Part shown: in pieces, positions 21,681 through 29,852 of the stretch | How positions within the stretch are numbered: position 1 is the first letter of the stretch | Layout: each line of letters opens with the position of its first letter | Origin: a bacterium | GTDB taxonomy: Bacteria > Planctomycetota > Planctomycetia > Planctomycetales > Planctomycetaceae | Direction of reading: 5' to 3' | NCBI GenBank assembly: GCA_016125225.1 | Contig: WGME01000007.1 | Span: 62,001 to 126,000 of the forward strand | DNA: 64,000 bases | Notes under the pieces: generated by a model | Databases searched by the model: none | What the model saw: the letters and a program-made list of their open reading frames with translations, nothing else | Told to the model about the DNA's origin: nothing | Position numbers and translations under genes: made by a program

Positions 21681-22979
21681 TCAGGCAAAGAGTTCCGGAA
21701 TGATATTTCCATCGCGGACGATCATGACCGGCCGGCCGGTGCCGGTGTGGTATTCCTTATGATGATCAATCCCCAGGTTATGGAAGAAAGAGGCGGCGAC
21801 ATCGTCCGGCTTGTAGCCCTCATTGAGAGGACCCAGGCCCTTGTCATCGCTGGCACCCACCACTTGACCCGGCTTGACCGAACCGCCCGCCATCAGCATG
21901 AACATGGCCCGGGCATAATGATCGCGGCCGCCCCGGGTGGTGTTGATCTTCGGCGTGCGGCCAAATTCCCCAGTGACGTAAATCGCTGTTGATTCCAGCA
22001 GTCCCTTTTCCTGCAGACCATTCAGCAGCGCGGCGAAACCGGTGTCGAAGGGAGGCAACAGCTTTTCCTTGAGTCGGCCCCAGTTGTCGTTGTGGGTATC
22101 CCAGCCCCCATAAGAAAGGGTGACGAACCGCACACCCGATTCCACCAGCCGGGTTGCCAGGAGACAGCTTTGACCGAACGAAGTGTCGCCAAACGGTGCC
22201 GCAAAGGCGGGCGATTCCCGGCTGACATCAAACGCTTCCCGCGAAGCCTTCGAGGTGATCATCGAATGGGCCTGTTCGCCGAAACGATCGAGACCATCCA
22301 GCAGCTGGTTGTCCTTCTCAAAGCCCGCGAAGGCGGTGTCGAGATCTTTCAGCAGATTCGAACGGCGTTCGACTTCGGAGACCGTCAATCCGCCTTGCAG
22401 CGAGACGCCGCGGACGCTGAACGGCTTACCCACGGTCGGTGTGCTGCCGGTGTTTAACGCGGCATACCGCACGCCGAGATAACCCGGCTTCTGGGCACTG
22501 TTGGGCACCGCGACAAACTGCGGCAGGTCTTCACGCCCCGGCAGTTCTTTGGTGACAACAGAACCGTAACCGGGGAACTCCAGCGACGGAATCGGGCGGT
22601 TGCCGCAGTTCACGTATTGTGAACCGAGTTCGTGAGCGGCCAGGGTATGGCTCACGCCGCGAAGAATCGTGAACTTGTCCATCACCTGGGCGATCTTCGG
22701 CATGTGCTCGCAGATCTGGATGCCAGGGACGTTGGTCGGAATCGGGTTGAACTCGCCCCGGTATTCCGAGGGAGAGTCGGGCTTCATATCGAAGGTGTCG
22801 AGGTGAGTCGGCCCCCCCGGCAGATTGATGAAAATCGCGGACTTGGCTTTGGCTCCAGAAACGGCTCCCGCCGCTTCCAGTTGCAGATAGTTCGACAGTG
22901 AGAGTGCGGTGCCACCCAAGGCCCCGACTTTGAGGAAATCCCGACGACGAACGCCGTCACAGGTGCGATGAAGGGCCAT
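21681..22979 (-). CDS. DUF1501 protein with twin-arginine signal
   Basis: 432 residues. The N-terminus RRDFLKVGALGGTALSL is a twin-arginine signal, implying export in a folded state. The body matches DUF1501 (sulfatase/alkaline-phosphatase-like fold): INLPGGPTHLDTFDMKP near the start, GGWDTHNDNW in the middle and VTGEFGRTPKIN ... GRDHYARAMFMLMAGG toward the end. In Planctomycetota these genes regularly accompany DUF1549/DUF1553 genes, as here, 73 bp downstream of one. The biochemical role is not established. Confidence 0.9.
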   Translation of the reverse strand: MALHRTCDGVRRRDFLKVGALGGTALSLSNYLQLEAAGAVSGAKAKSAIFINLPGGPTHLDTFDMKPDSPSEYRGEFNPIPTNVPGIQICEHMPKIAQVMDKFTILRGVSHTLAAHELGSQYVNCGNRPIPSLEFPGYGSVVTKELPGREDLPQFVAVPNSAQKPGYLGVRYAALNTGSTPTVGKPFSVRGVSLQGGLTVSEVERRSNLLKDLDTAFAGFEKDNQLLDGLDRFGEQAHSMITSKASREAFDVSRESPAFAAPFGDTSFGQSCLLATRLVESGVRFVTLSYGGWDTHNDNWGRLKEKLLPPFDTGFAALLNGLQEKGLLESTAIYVTGEFGRTPKINTTRGGRDHYARAMFMLMAGGSVKPGQVVGASDDKGLGPLNEGYKPDDVAASFFHNLGIDHHKEYHTGTGRPVMIVRDGNIIPELFA

Positions 22980-23052
22980 AGTGTTTCATCCAGTCAGTAA
23001 AGGAAGGGGGATTCGCTATGAGTTTCGTGTCCGCAACCAACGATCACGATGA

Positions 23053-25716
23053 TCAATGGTTGACGATGAATTCTTTCGTGTTGAGCAGAGCCCACAACAG
23101 ATCGCGGGTGCCGATGGCCAGATCACCGGTTTCCTGGAAGTAACTCAGCGAGCGACCGAGTTCAGCTTCCGTCGGCGGACGGCTGACAGTACGGAGATAG
23201 GCCTGCTTCACCACCGTCGCGAGTTGCTCATGATCCATAGGGGCCGGAGTCTCTTCGAGCTTGCTCAGTTCGGCCGCACCAGCTTTCGCTTTCGCCAGTG
23301 TCGCCTGCATCTGCTCAATGCGTTTTTCATTTTTAGCAGCCTTGGCCTTTTTCAGACCTTCTTCCGCGCGATCGACCAGACGCTCGGCTTGCTTCAACTT
23401 GTCGCCAACATCGTCGGGGACACCGGCTGCCGATTTCACGACTTGATCGACCCAGCCGCCGCGGTCGGTCAGTTCACTCAGCACCTGCTGATCGTTCTGC
23501 AGGAAGACGGTTTGCAGCAGGCTGGTTTCCATCGAGCGATCGCAATCGCAATTGCTTTCGCGGATCGACCGGCCAAAGACCGACAGGGCATACGAAGCAG
23601 TACCGCGACCGCCGCCATTGTTATTGGTGCTGACGATGGGATCAGCAATCGCCCGGCCTTTCGGATTGCCATGCAGCTTTTCGAGTTGGGGATCGCTGCT
23701 GGTGGCCTGGACCACGGCGTCAAAAGCGACTTCGGCGGGCAAACGTCGCGGAACCGCCCGGCTGAAGTTCCGTTCGTCGAGACGATTGGTTTCATTCGAG
23801 TGCCAGCTGAGCTGATAGGTACGGCTGTTGGCGATTTCCCGGTGCAACCACTTCAGATCGTAGCCCTGCTCTCGGAAGCCTTGAGCCAGATAATCGAACA
23901 GTTCGGCGTTGCAGGGCGGGTTGGCCAGGCTGAGATCATCGGTCGGTTCGACAATGCCTCGATGGAAATAACCGGCCCAGACGCGGTTCACCATCGCGTG
24001 TGCGAAGTAGGGATTGTTATCATCCCGCATCCAGTCCATGAGAGCCGTGCGCGGGTCGTCCATCTGGTCGATGGTGTATTCCTCGCCACCCAGCACTTTC
24101 GCCGTGCGACCGGAAACCACCTGCATCTTCTTGCCCTTATCGGGCTTCTGCTTCTTGTCATTCTTCGGCTTGGTGGGGTCTGGAACATAGAGTTCCTTGA
24201 ACGGTGCGACCTTGCCCGCGTTCAATTCATCCGCGATTTCCTTGGCCAACTGGTTGCCGTTGACTTTCTTCGGGTCGACACCCAGGTCGGCCAGCATCTT
24301 TTGCTCGATGTCCTTAGCACCGGGGGCGGTTCCATAGTTCACGCGGCCGAAGAAGCCTTTGAAGCGATCGAAATCGTCCTTCGTCCATTGATCGAATGGG
24401 TGCTTGTGGCACTGGGCACACTGAATGCGGACCCCCAGGAAGGTGTAGGCGAATCCGAGAGCCCGATCGTCAATCTGACGGAAATTGCTGCGTGACCAGT
24501 AGTGCGGCAGATAGGGCTGATCTTTGAAGGTGACTTCGGAATCTTTGCGGTAGTAACTACTCATCCGCTCACAGAAGTCGGCATAGCTTTCGTCATCCAT
24601 GCGGCTCTTCGCCAGGACGATCCCTTCAACGATCTGATCGTAGGGCATGTTCTGTTCGAAGCGGGCTCGCAACCATTCATACCAGTCGAGGGCATGTTGC
24701 GTGCGATTTACGGCCCCCTGCTGCTGATACCGTTCGTTGTTGCCCGTCCAGTCGGCCATTTTCGTGGCCCACCACGCGGCGTATTCCGGGCGGTCCAGCA
24801 ACTCGTTGACCTTCTTCGACCGCTTATCGGCCGAGGTGTCACTGAGGAAGGTTTCGACTTCCGTCGGTGTGGGGAGCGTGCCAATCATGTCGAGTGACAC
24901 GCGACGCAGAAACTCGGCGTCGGTGCAGACATCGGCTTGCACGATGCCCAGCTTTTGCAGCTTCTGCACGACCAGTTCATCGATCTTCGTAGGTGTCGGG
25001 GTGGTTGGATACTTCGGACCGATCTTGTCGGAAACCGGGTGAATCACGGGCACGGGAACCACACCGTTGTCATAAAAGGCCACCACATGGCTGTCGCCGG
25101 GCCCCATCGCGGTCACGAGACCGGAATCACTGATGGTCGCGACTTGGTCGTTATTACTTTGCCAGCGGCAGAGCGGCGTGACATCTTCGCGAGTCCCATC
25201 CGACCAGACGGCGACCGCCTTCAGTTGCCAGGTGTCGCCCTTCTGCTTCGCGACCATTTCCGCCGGAGTGACTTCGAGTTTCACAAAGTCGGCGGCATCG
25301 GCGGCCAGGGGTTTGGCTCCATCCTGAATCCACTTCAGCATCACCCGGTATTGCCAGGTATCGACTTTGAGCCGCTCGCCCCCTTCATGGTCGATCTTCA
25401 ATGTAGGCTTGGTGAGAATCAGGCTTTCCGCCGCATTCGCGAGATTCGTCCGGGGTTCATCGCCCGCGAGGAGGTTCTCGTGATCCGATTTGAAGTCATA
25501 GCCGAACAACGAGAGCCGGAACCCGCCCTGACCCTGGAACGAACCGTGACAGGCCCGGCCATTGCAGCCGAGCTTGCCCATCAGGGGGACCACATGCTGC
25601 CGGAAGTCGGGCGATTCCGTGGCCTCTTTGGCGTAACGGACATCGATTCGCGAGACTTCCGCCGGGGCAGCGGCTGTCATCAGCAAACTCAAACCTGCCA
25701 ATAAGGTCGTGTGCAT
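23053..25716 (-). CDS. DUF1549/DUF1553 secreted cytochrome-like protein
   Basis: 887 residues with a short signal peptide. Near residue 51 there is a CNGRACH haem-like motif with four residues between the cysteines instead of two. An Ig-like Big_2 region follows (WSDGTREDVTPLCRWQSNNDQVATI), then DUF1549 with a normal CAQCHKHPFDQW motif near residue 432, then DUF1553 (AHAMVNRVWAGYFHRGIVEP; LYLRTVSRPPTEAEL-type C-terminus). A Lys-rich linker separates DUF1549 from DUF1553 and a coiled-coil stretch precedes the C-terminus. The following gene is its usual DUF1501 partner. The family is characteristic of Planctomycetota and Verrucomicrobia; function is unproven, perhaps polysaccharide-related. Confidence 0.9.
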   Translation of the reverse strand: MHTTLLAGLSLLMTAAAPAEVSRIDVRYAKEATESPDFRQHVVPLMGKLGCNGRACHGSFQGQGGFRLSLFGYDFKSDHENLLAGDEPRTNLANAAESLILTKPTLKIDHEGGERLKVDTWQYRVMLKWIQDGAKPLAADAADFVKLEVTPAEMVAKQKGDTWQLKAVAVWSDGTREDVTPLCRWQSNNDQVATISDSGLVTAMGPGDSHVVAFYDNGVVPVPVIHPVSDKIGPKYPTTPTPTKIDELVVQKLQKLGIVQADVCTDAEFLRRVSLDMIGTLPTPTEVETFLSDTSADKRSKKVNELLDRPEYAAWWATKMADWTGNNERYQQQGAVNRTQHALDWYEWLRARFEQNMPYDQIVEGIVLAKSRMDDESYADFCERMSSYYRKDSEVTFKDQPYLPHYWSRSNFRQIDDRALGFAYTFLGVRIQCAQCHKHPFDQWTKDDFDRFKGFFGRVNYGTAPGAKDIEQKMLADLGVDPKKVNGNQLAKEIADELNAGKVAPFKELYVPDPTKPKNDKKQKPDKGKKMQVVSGRTAKVLGGEEYTIDQMDDPRTALMDWMRDDNNPYFAHAMVNRVWAGYFHRGIVEPTDDLSLANPPCNAELFDYLAQGFREQGYDLKWLHREIANSRTYQLSWHSNETNRLDERNFSRAVPRRLPAEVAFDAVVQATSSDPQLEKLHGNPKGRAIADPIVSTNNNGGGRGTASYALSVFGRSIRESNCDCDRSMETSLLQTVFLQNDQQVLSELTDRGGWVDQVVKSAAGVPDDVGDKLKQAERLVDRAEEGLKKAKAAKNEKRIEQMQATLAKAKAGAAELSKLEETPAPMDHEQLATVVKQAYLRTVSRPPTEAELGRSLSYFQETGDLAIGTRDLLWALLNTKEFIVNH

Positions 25717-25768
25717 CGTCGAGACCCTTATTCCATCATCTGGTATTCAGGATGCGTGTTTCGAGACG

Positions 25769-26533
25769 TTAGGGATTCGTTTTTGTGGCTGGCTCGTTCT
25801 TCTTACGAGGCTTGTCGGCTGACGTCGCGGCCGGCAAGTCGTTCGCGCTGGACTTCTTCTCTGGCTTCTTGGCCGAAATCTTGGCACTGTTCGTCGGCTT
25901 GGGGTTCGTCGGCTTGGGCTTTACGCCAGCCCCATCTTTGGCCTTGGTGGCTGTAGTCGTTGTGGATTTCAGGAGTGCTGCGAGTTCCTTGTCAACTTGC
26001 TCGATTGATCGCTGCTTCTGCTGAGCAATTTGCTCGTTGAGCTTTTCAATCCGCTGCTGCAGGCGAGCTCGTTCTTCTTCCAGAAGTTCCAGACGGAGTT
26101 GAGTCCGTTGTTCGATCGCGGTCCGCAGTTCGTCTTCGATGGCGGAATCCTGACCCATCGCCAGTCTGGCCACGAGCAGGCGAATTCGCGAATTGAGCTT
26201 CCATTCCTCGAGTTCCAGCCGATAACGCTCGGAACTCTCTTTGTTGCGAGCAATCCGCTGCCGTGATTTGTCGAGATCGGAAATCGCTGCCGCGAACTCC
26301 TTGGGAGCATTTTTTCGCAGCTGTTCCAGGAGATCGGCCAGTTCCGGATGGTGCTCGCGGGCGAAGGCCACGGCCGACTTCGTGGTCGATTCCGACACCT
26401 TATCGTCCGCGAATGTCTGCAGCGACGGACTGCTTCCCAAGCTCCATGTGATAGCACAGGCTAGCAGGCAGGCTGTGATGCGCGATGATCGTGTCAGCAA
26501 GCCGCCCACGTTAGTTCGTCTCCCATTCATCAT
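25769..26533 (-). CDS. exported coiled-coil protein of the sigma-factor operon
   Basis: 254 residues. An N-terminal hydrophobic segment (ITACLLACAITWSLGSS) looks like a signal peptide. Residues 60-190 form a long charged coiled coil (LRLELLEEERARLQQRIEKLNEQIAQQ), and the C-terminus is a Lys/Pro/Thr-rich disordered tail. No recognised family. Its ATG overlaps the anti-sigma gene by 23 bp, implying translational coupling, and it is third in a sigma / anti-sigma / this-gene unit. A periplasmic sensor or modulator of the anti-sigma factor is the natural hypothesis, by inference from context only. Confidence 0.75.
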   Translation of the reverse strand: MMNGRRTNVGGLLTRSSRITACLLACAITWSLGSSPSLQTFADDKVSESTTKSAVAFAREHHPELADLLEQLRKNAPKEFAAAISDLDKSRQRIARNKESSERYRLELEEWKLNSRIRLLVARLAMGQDSAIEDELRTAIEQRTQLRLELLEEERARLQQRIEKLNEQIAQQKQRSIEQVDKELAALLKSTTTTATKAKDGAGVKPKPTNPKPTNSAKISAKKPEKKSSANDLPAATSADKPRKKNEPATKTNP

Positions 26534-27077
26534 CGGCGTTGCCGGGATTCGAGGTCTGCTGTTCGAGAGAGACCGCGGCGATCATCCAACTGGGAACGGC
26601 CACAGGCTCGACGTCGAGCGATGTCGTGGAGTCTTCGATATCGGCTGCCAAAGTTGGTCGCACGTGCTGGCTGCCATCACGCCACAAATGCACCAGTCGC
26701 ACGGCTGCGTGAGAAGCCACCGGCGATTCCAGGGTCGATCGCCCCGATGTGGAGTAAAGGGTGGTCCCCACGGTCAGGCAGGCCAGACTCAAGGCCGCAA
26801 TCATCGACCAGTGAGAGACAGGCTGCCGGGGTTGATGAACCGTGTTTGAAGAGGAGACGGTGGCCGACATTGGCAGGGGAGCAGGGCTCACTGCCTGCTG
26901 CAAGTTCGCCAGTGCCGTGACCGCCGTTGCCACCTGTTCCGCGAGTTGCCAATCGTGCTCAAGCTGGCTTTCGAACGAGGCGGTCTCAGTAGGCGACAAT
27001 TCTCCCAGCACGTACTGCCAGCACAACCAGGAGGTCTGGTCTTTTGCAGGCAGGTCAGGAAGACGTGGGGTGGTCAT
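26511..27077 (-). CDS. putative membrane anti-sigma factor
   Basis: 188 residues. The N-terminal cytoplasmic part (WLCWQYVLGELSPTETASFESQLEHDW) resembles the helical anti-sigma domain of zf-HC2-like proteins but lacks the HxxxCxxC zinc ligands. One membrane helix follows (MIAALSLACLTVGTTLYS), then about 70 extracytoplasmic residues. Position 25 bp downstream of an ECF sigma gene is the main support. ATG 27077 has AGGAA 7 nt upstream. The product presumably holds the sigma factor at the membrane until a signal arrives. Confidence 0.72.
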   Translation of the reverse strand: MTTPRLPDLPAKDQTSWLCWQYVLGELSPTETASFESQLEHDWQLAEQVATAVTALANLQQAVSPAPLPMSATVSSSNTVHQPRQPVSHWSMIAALSLACLTVGTTLYSTSGRSTLESPVASHAAVRLVHLWRDGSQHVRPTLAADIEDSTTSLDVEPVAVPSWMIAAVSLEQQTSNPGNADDEWETN

Positions 27078-27102
27078 GAGAATTCCTGGAGCATTACCGG
27101 GT

Positions 27103-27678
27103 TCACTGTGGCGCCGCGAGCAGCTTTTCGAGCTTCTGTAACGCCAGACGCATACGAGTCAGGACTGTACCTAAGGGGACGTTTAATTCCGTGGCAATCA
27201 CGGCAAATGTTTGTTCGTGATAAATTCGGCGCTGAACGACAACCTGTTGCTCGATCGGAAGTTGTGACAATGCGACGCGTAGTTTTTCTGTTTCTTCCCG
27301 GGTGGTCAACTGGCTTTCATGGGCCGCTTGACCACTGCCATCGACTTCTTTAAGAGCCTGTAAGACCGAATAGTTTTGCTGTGCTCGTTGATCGATGGCG
27401 ATTTTCCGTTTGAGAGCCATTGCCTCATGGAAGGCCACCTTATAAATCCAGCCCTGAAACGATGCCTGTTGTGCTGTGTGACCCGATTCCAGCACGCGTT
27501 GAAAGGTGTTTTGCAGAGCTTCCGCAGCCCTGTCAGCGTCCTTGAGAACACCGATCAGATAGGCTGTAAGCCTTTGTGAATACTGATGATACAAAGATTC
27601 GACTTCGGTGGGACGCAAGCGCTGCGTCACATCCGAATCGGGGAATTCACCACCCGAGTTCGACTGGTTCTGCAACAC
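27103..27678 (-). CDS. RNA polymerase ECF-type sigma factor
   Basis: 191 residues with region 2 (VESLYHQYSQRLTAYLIGVLKDADRAAEALQNTFQRVLESG, ending FQGWIYKVAFHEAM) and region 4 (LSQLPIEQQVVVQRRIYHEQTFAVIATELNVPLGTVLTRMRLALQKL). The linker between them is Gln/Glu-rich. The frame opens with GTG at 27678, preceded by GGGGACGA. It heads the operon with the anti-sigma candidate and the coiled-coil protein. Target promoters are unknown; such factors usually autoregulate, so the 27679-27844 region should hold a matching promoter. Confidence 0.88.
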   Translation of the reverse strand: MLQNQSNSGGEFPDSDVTQRLRPTEVESLYHQYSQRLTAYLIGVLKDADRAAEALQNTFQRVLESGHTAQQASFQGWIYKVAFHEAMALKRKIAIDQRAQQNYSVLQALKEVDGSGQAAHESQLTTREETEKLRVALSQLPIEQQVVVQRRIYHEQTFAVIATELNVPLGTVLTRMRLALQKLEKLLAAPQ

Positions 27679-27844
27679 TCGTCCCCGTTTCCATCAAACG
27701 TCTGCACTAATGAGACGGTTGAGCCTGTTCGTTTATTCTCTTGGATGCAAGTTTTTTCTAACACCCATGCACAGGCCAAGGTATTGCAGGCGAACTTGTC
27801 CCGTCCGAAGTTCCGAGTGGGAAATCCAATTTGACCAGGAATGA

Positions 27845-28315
27845 TCAATCCATCGCCGCCATGGCGGCCGCGACAGCTAGTTCATCGCAGCGTTCATTCT
27901 CGGCATGCCCGGCGTGGCCGCGAATCCAGGTAAATTTGACTTTATGTTGCGTGAGCAGGGCATCCAATTGCTGCCACAGCTCGACATTCTTGACGGGTTT
28001 CCACTGGGTTCCCTCCCGGCGACGCCAGCCGTTGCGTTTCCAACCGGGTAGCCATTCTGCGGAGCCCTTAGCCACGTAAGAACTATCAGTGACGACTTCC
28101 ACGGCAGTCGGCCGCTGAAGTGCCTCCAGCCCGGAGATCACCGCCTGCAGTTCCATCTGATTGTTCGTGGTCAGAGCCAATCCGCCGGAGCCGATTTTTT
28201 CGGCTCCCGTCTTGGGATGGCGTAAAATGTACGCCCAGCCGCCGGGACCAGGATTGCCACGGCAGGCACCGTCTGTGAACAGAATAACAGAGGGTAGAGA
28301 GGGCGACGCTTCCAT
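27845..28315 (-). CDS. rnhA: ribonuclease HI
   Basis: 156 residues, the standard length. The four catalytic acidic residues are in [34 protein letters not shown] and NERCDELA, and the basic protrusion ([11 protein letters not shown]) and the conserved RGHAGH loop are present. It degrades the RNA strand of RNA-DNA hybrids during replication and R-loop removal. It lies 13 bp downstream of infA, probably co-transcribed. Confidence 0.96.
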   Translation of the reverse strand: MEASPSLPSVILFTDGACRGNPGPGGWAYILRHPKTGAEKIGSGGLALTTNNQMELQAVISGLEALQRPTAVEVVTDSSYVAKGSAEWLPGWKRNGWRRREGTQWKPVKNVELWQQLDALLTQHKVKFTWIRGHAGHAENERCDELAVAAAMAAMD

Positions 28316-28328
28316 GTGGTCAGAGCGA

Positions 28329-28547
28329 CTAGCGTTCGCGGAACACGATTCGCCCGCGATTCAGATCATACGGGGAGACTTCCACCACGACGCGGTCACC
28401 GGGAACAATACGAATAAAATGCTTGCGCATTTTTCCCGCGACATGGGCGAGAACGGTGTGTCCGTTTTCCAAAACCACGCGAAATTGGGTGTTGGCCAGT
28501 GCTTCCACCACATTTCCCTGTACTTCAATGGCCTCTTCTTTGGCCAT
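28329..28547 (-). CDS. infA: translation initiation factor IF-1
   Basis: 72 residues from ATG 28547 ([11 protein letters not shown]), exactly the family length, covering the S1-like OB fold ([35 protein letters not shown], then [23 protein letters not shown]). A frame extended to 28571 adds eight unlikely residues. GAGGG precedes the start. The product occupies the ribosomal A site during initiation. Here the gene is away from the ribosomal-protein operon and adjoins rnhA. Confidence 0.97.
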   Translation of the reverse strand: MAKEEAIEVQGNVVEALANTQFRVVLENGHTVLAHVAGKMRKHFIRIVPGDRVVVEVSPYDLNRGRIVFRER

Positions 28548-28862
28548 AAACCCTCGTCCCACATAGGTCAATCAAAGAAACGCCCCTTCGCCGTGAAGGG
28601 CCATGTAGATTTGTGATTGTAACCAGAAGGCTGTGCTTCCACCACATCACGCGCTGTGAATGCCCCGCGATATTCCGTTTCGTCGCAAGAAACCCAGTTT
28701 ACCGGCAGGGGAAAAACTTTCCTCAAAAATTCCAGAGGAAATCATTCGCCGGACTCTCAATCGTGAACTAGGCTTCACGAACGATTGTGCAGAGGGCCGC
28801 ATGTGGGTGACCCGGGAACTCGTTCTGAGCCCCTCCCGCGTCGACCAGAAGGAAGAGTCATA
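28548..28862. other. divergent intergenic region between infA and flp
   Basis: A 315-bp stretch without a convincing gene. A 6-bp hairpin (CCCTTC at 28584-28589 with GAAGGG at 28595-28600) is followed on the minus strand by TTTCTTTG, about 40 bp upstream of infA, and could attenuate infA. An open frame at 28660-28863 (plus) ends as TAATG over the flp start, but has no ribosome binding site or recognisable family. AAGGAAGAG just before 28863 is the flp ribosome binding site. Confidence 0.5.
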
Positions 28863-29039
28863 ATGCGGAGAATTCGCCAATTCTTTCGAGCAGAGCACGG
28901 AACGACTTCCGTTGAGTACGCCGTCATGCTCGCCTCGATTCTGCTGGTCCTCATCGCGGGTGTCAGCCTGTTTGGCAATGCCCAGAGTGGGTCCTGGTTT
29001 CACATTGATTCCGAATTGCAGGCCCACGGCATCAACTGA
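28863..29039 (+). CDS. flp: Flp-type (type IVb) pilin
   Basis: 58 residues beginning MRRIRQFFRAEHG. The prepilin peptidase site is G-TTSVEY, with the Glu at +5 and Tyr at +6 that define Flp pilins, followed by a hydrophobic helix (AVMLASILLVLIAGVSLFG). The ATG at 28863 has AAGGAAGAG at good spacing. Flp pilins are assembled by Tad secretion machinery for adhesion, but no tad/cpa gene is in this window, so this is an orphan copy here. Confidence 0.88.
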   Translation: MRRIRQFFRAEHGTTSVEYAVMLASILLVLIAGVSLFGNAQSGSWFHIDSELQAHGIN

Positions 29040-29106
29040 TTTCTTCACCCGTGACGCGTTATGCTGGTCGCTGACCGTTTGCTGACGCAGTGGCCATGGG
29101 TGAGTG

Positions 29107-29850
29107 ATGAAACCGTGCTGGATCGGATTTGGTGGCAATCTCGGTGACGTCCCTGCGCACTGGCAGCAGGTTTTGAACCGCCTGGAACACGATCCTCAAT
29201 TCGCGAATCTGCGAATAAGTTCGCTGTACCGCTCGGTTCCCATGGGAGCCGACGCCGGTGATGCCTTCTGGAATGCGGTCGCTGAGGTTGAATCGTCGCT
29301 TGCTCCGTTCGACGTGCTGCGGAAACTGCAGCAGTGGGAGGCCGAGTTGGGGCGAGTACGAACCGTGCGCTGGGGACCGCGGGCTCTCGATCTCGATCTG
29401 CTGGCCTACGGAGACCAGACAGTCAACACGCCGGAACTTGTGGTGCCGCATGTGGGACTGTGGTATCGACGATTCGTGCTCGATCCGTGGGTTGAAATTT
29501 CTCCCGAATGGAAGCACCCGGCCTATGGATTGACCGTCCGTCAATTCCAGGACCGGTTGCTTGGTCCCCGTCAGCTCTGGTTAAGGGGAGACTGGCCCGC
29601 TGATTGGCATGCGCAGGTTTTCCGTCAGGCTGGGCAACGATTTCCTGATTTAAGTTGTGATCTGGTCGAGAAGGTCGAGTTCCCTGCAACGGGAATTGTT
29701 GCCGATTTTGTCGTGTCTGATCGCCAGGATCACGGCACGGAGCCCACGCTCCGGTTCAGTCCGGATGACGATTTGCCCACGGTTTGCCAGCATGTCGTCG
29801 ATGTTTTGACCGCAGCCTATGAACCGCCGGAACGCGTACCGGCTGCGTGA
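29107..29850 (+). CDS. folK: HPPK (6-hydroxymethyl-dihydropterin pyrophosphokinase) with C-terminal extension
   Basis: 247 residues. The first ~150 are a clear FolK: IGFGGNLGD at the N-terminus, SSLYRSVPMG, FWNAVAEVES, and the active-site motif WGPRALDLDLLAYG followed by VPHVGL. It transfers pyrophosphate from ATP to the pterin alcohol in folate synthesis. Typical FolK is about 160 residues; here about 90 further residues (from RQLWLRGDWPADWH) form an unassigned tail that reads as ordered sequence. ATG 29107 follows an in-frame GTG. The stop lies 2 bp from the convergent ubiB-like gene. Confidence 0.9.
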   Translation: MKPCWIGFGGNLGDVPAHWQQVLNRLEHDPQFANLRISSLYRSVPMGADAGDAFWNAVAEVESSLAPFDVLRKLQQWEAELGRVRTVRWGPRALDLDLLAYGDQTVNTPELVVPHVGLWYRRFVLDPWVEISPEWKHPAYGLTVRQFQDRLLGPRQLWLRGDWPADWHAQVFRQAGQRFPDLSCDLVEKVEFPATGIVADFVVSDRQDHGTEPTLRFSPDDDLPTVCQHVVDVLTAAYEPPERVPAA

Positions 29851-29852
29851 TA

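Noticed and set aside
23056-24495. 479-codon plus-strand frame opposite the DUF1549 gene
   Set aside because: Antisense shadow of a well-supported protein with haem motif and family signatures.
28660-28863. 67-codon plus-strand frame ending TAATG at the flp start
   Set aside because: No ribosome binding site at its start, no family, mixed composition; kept only as a remark in the gap entry.
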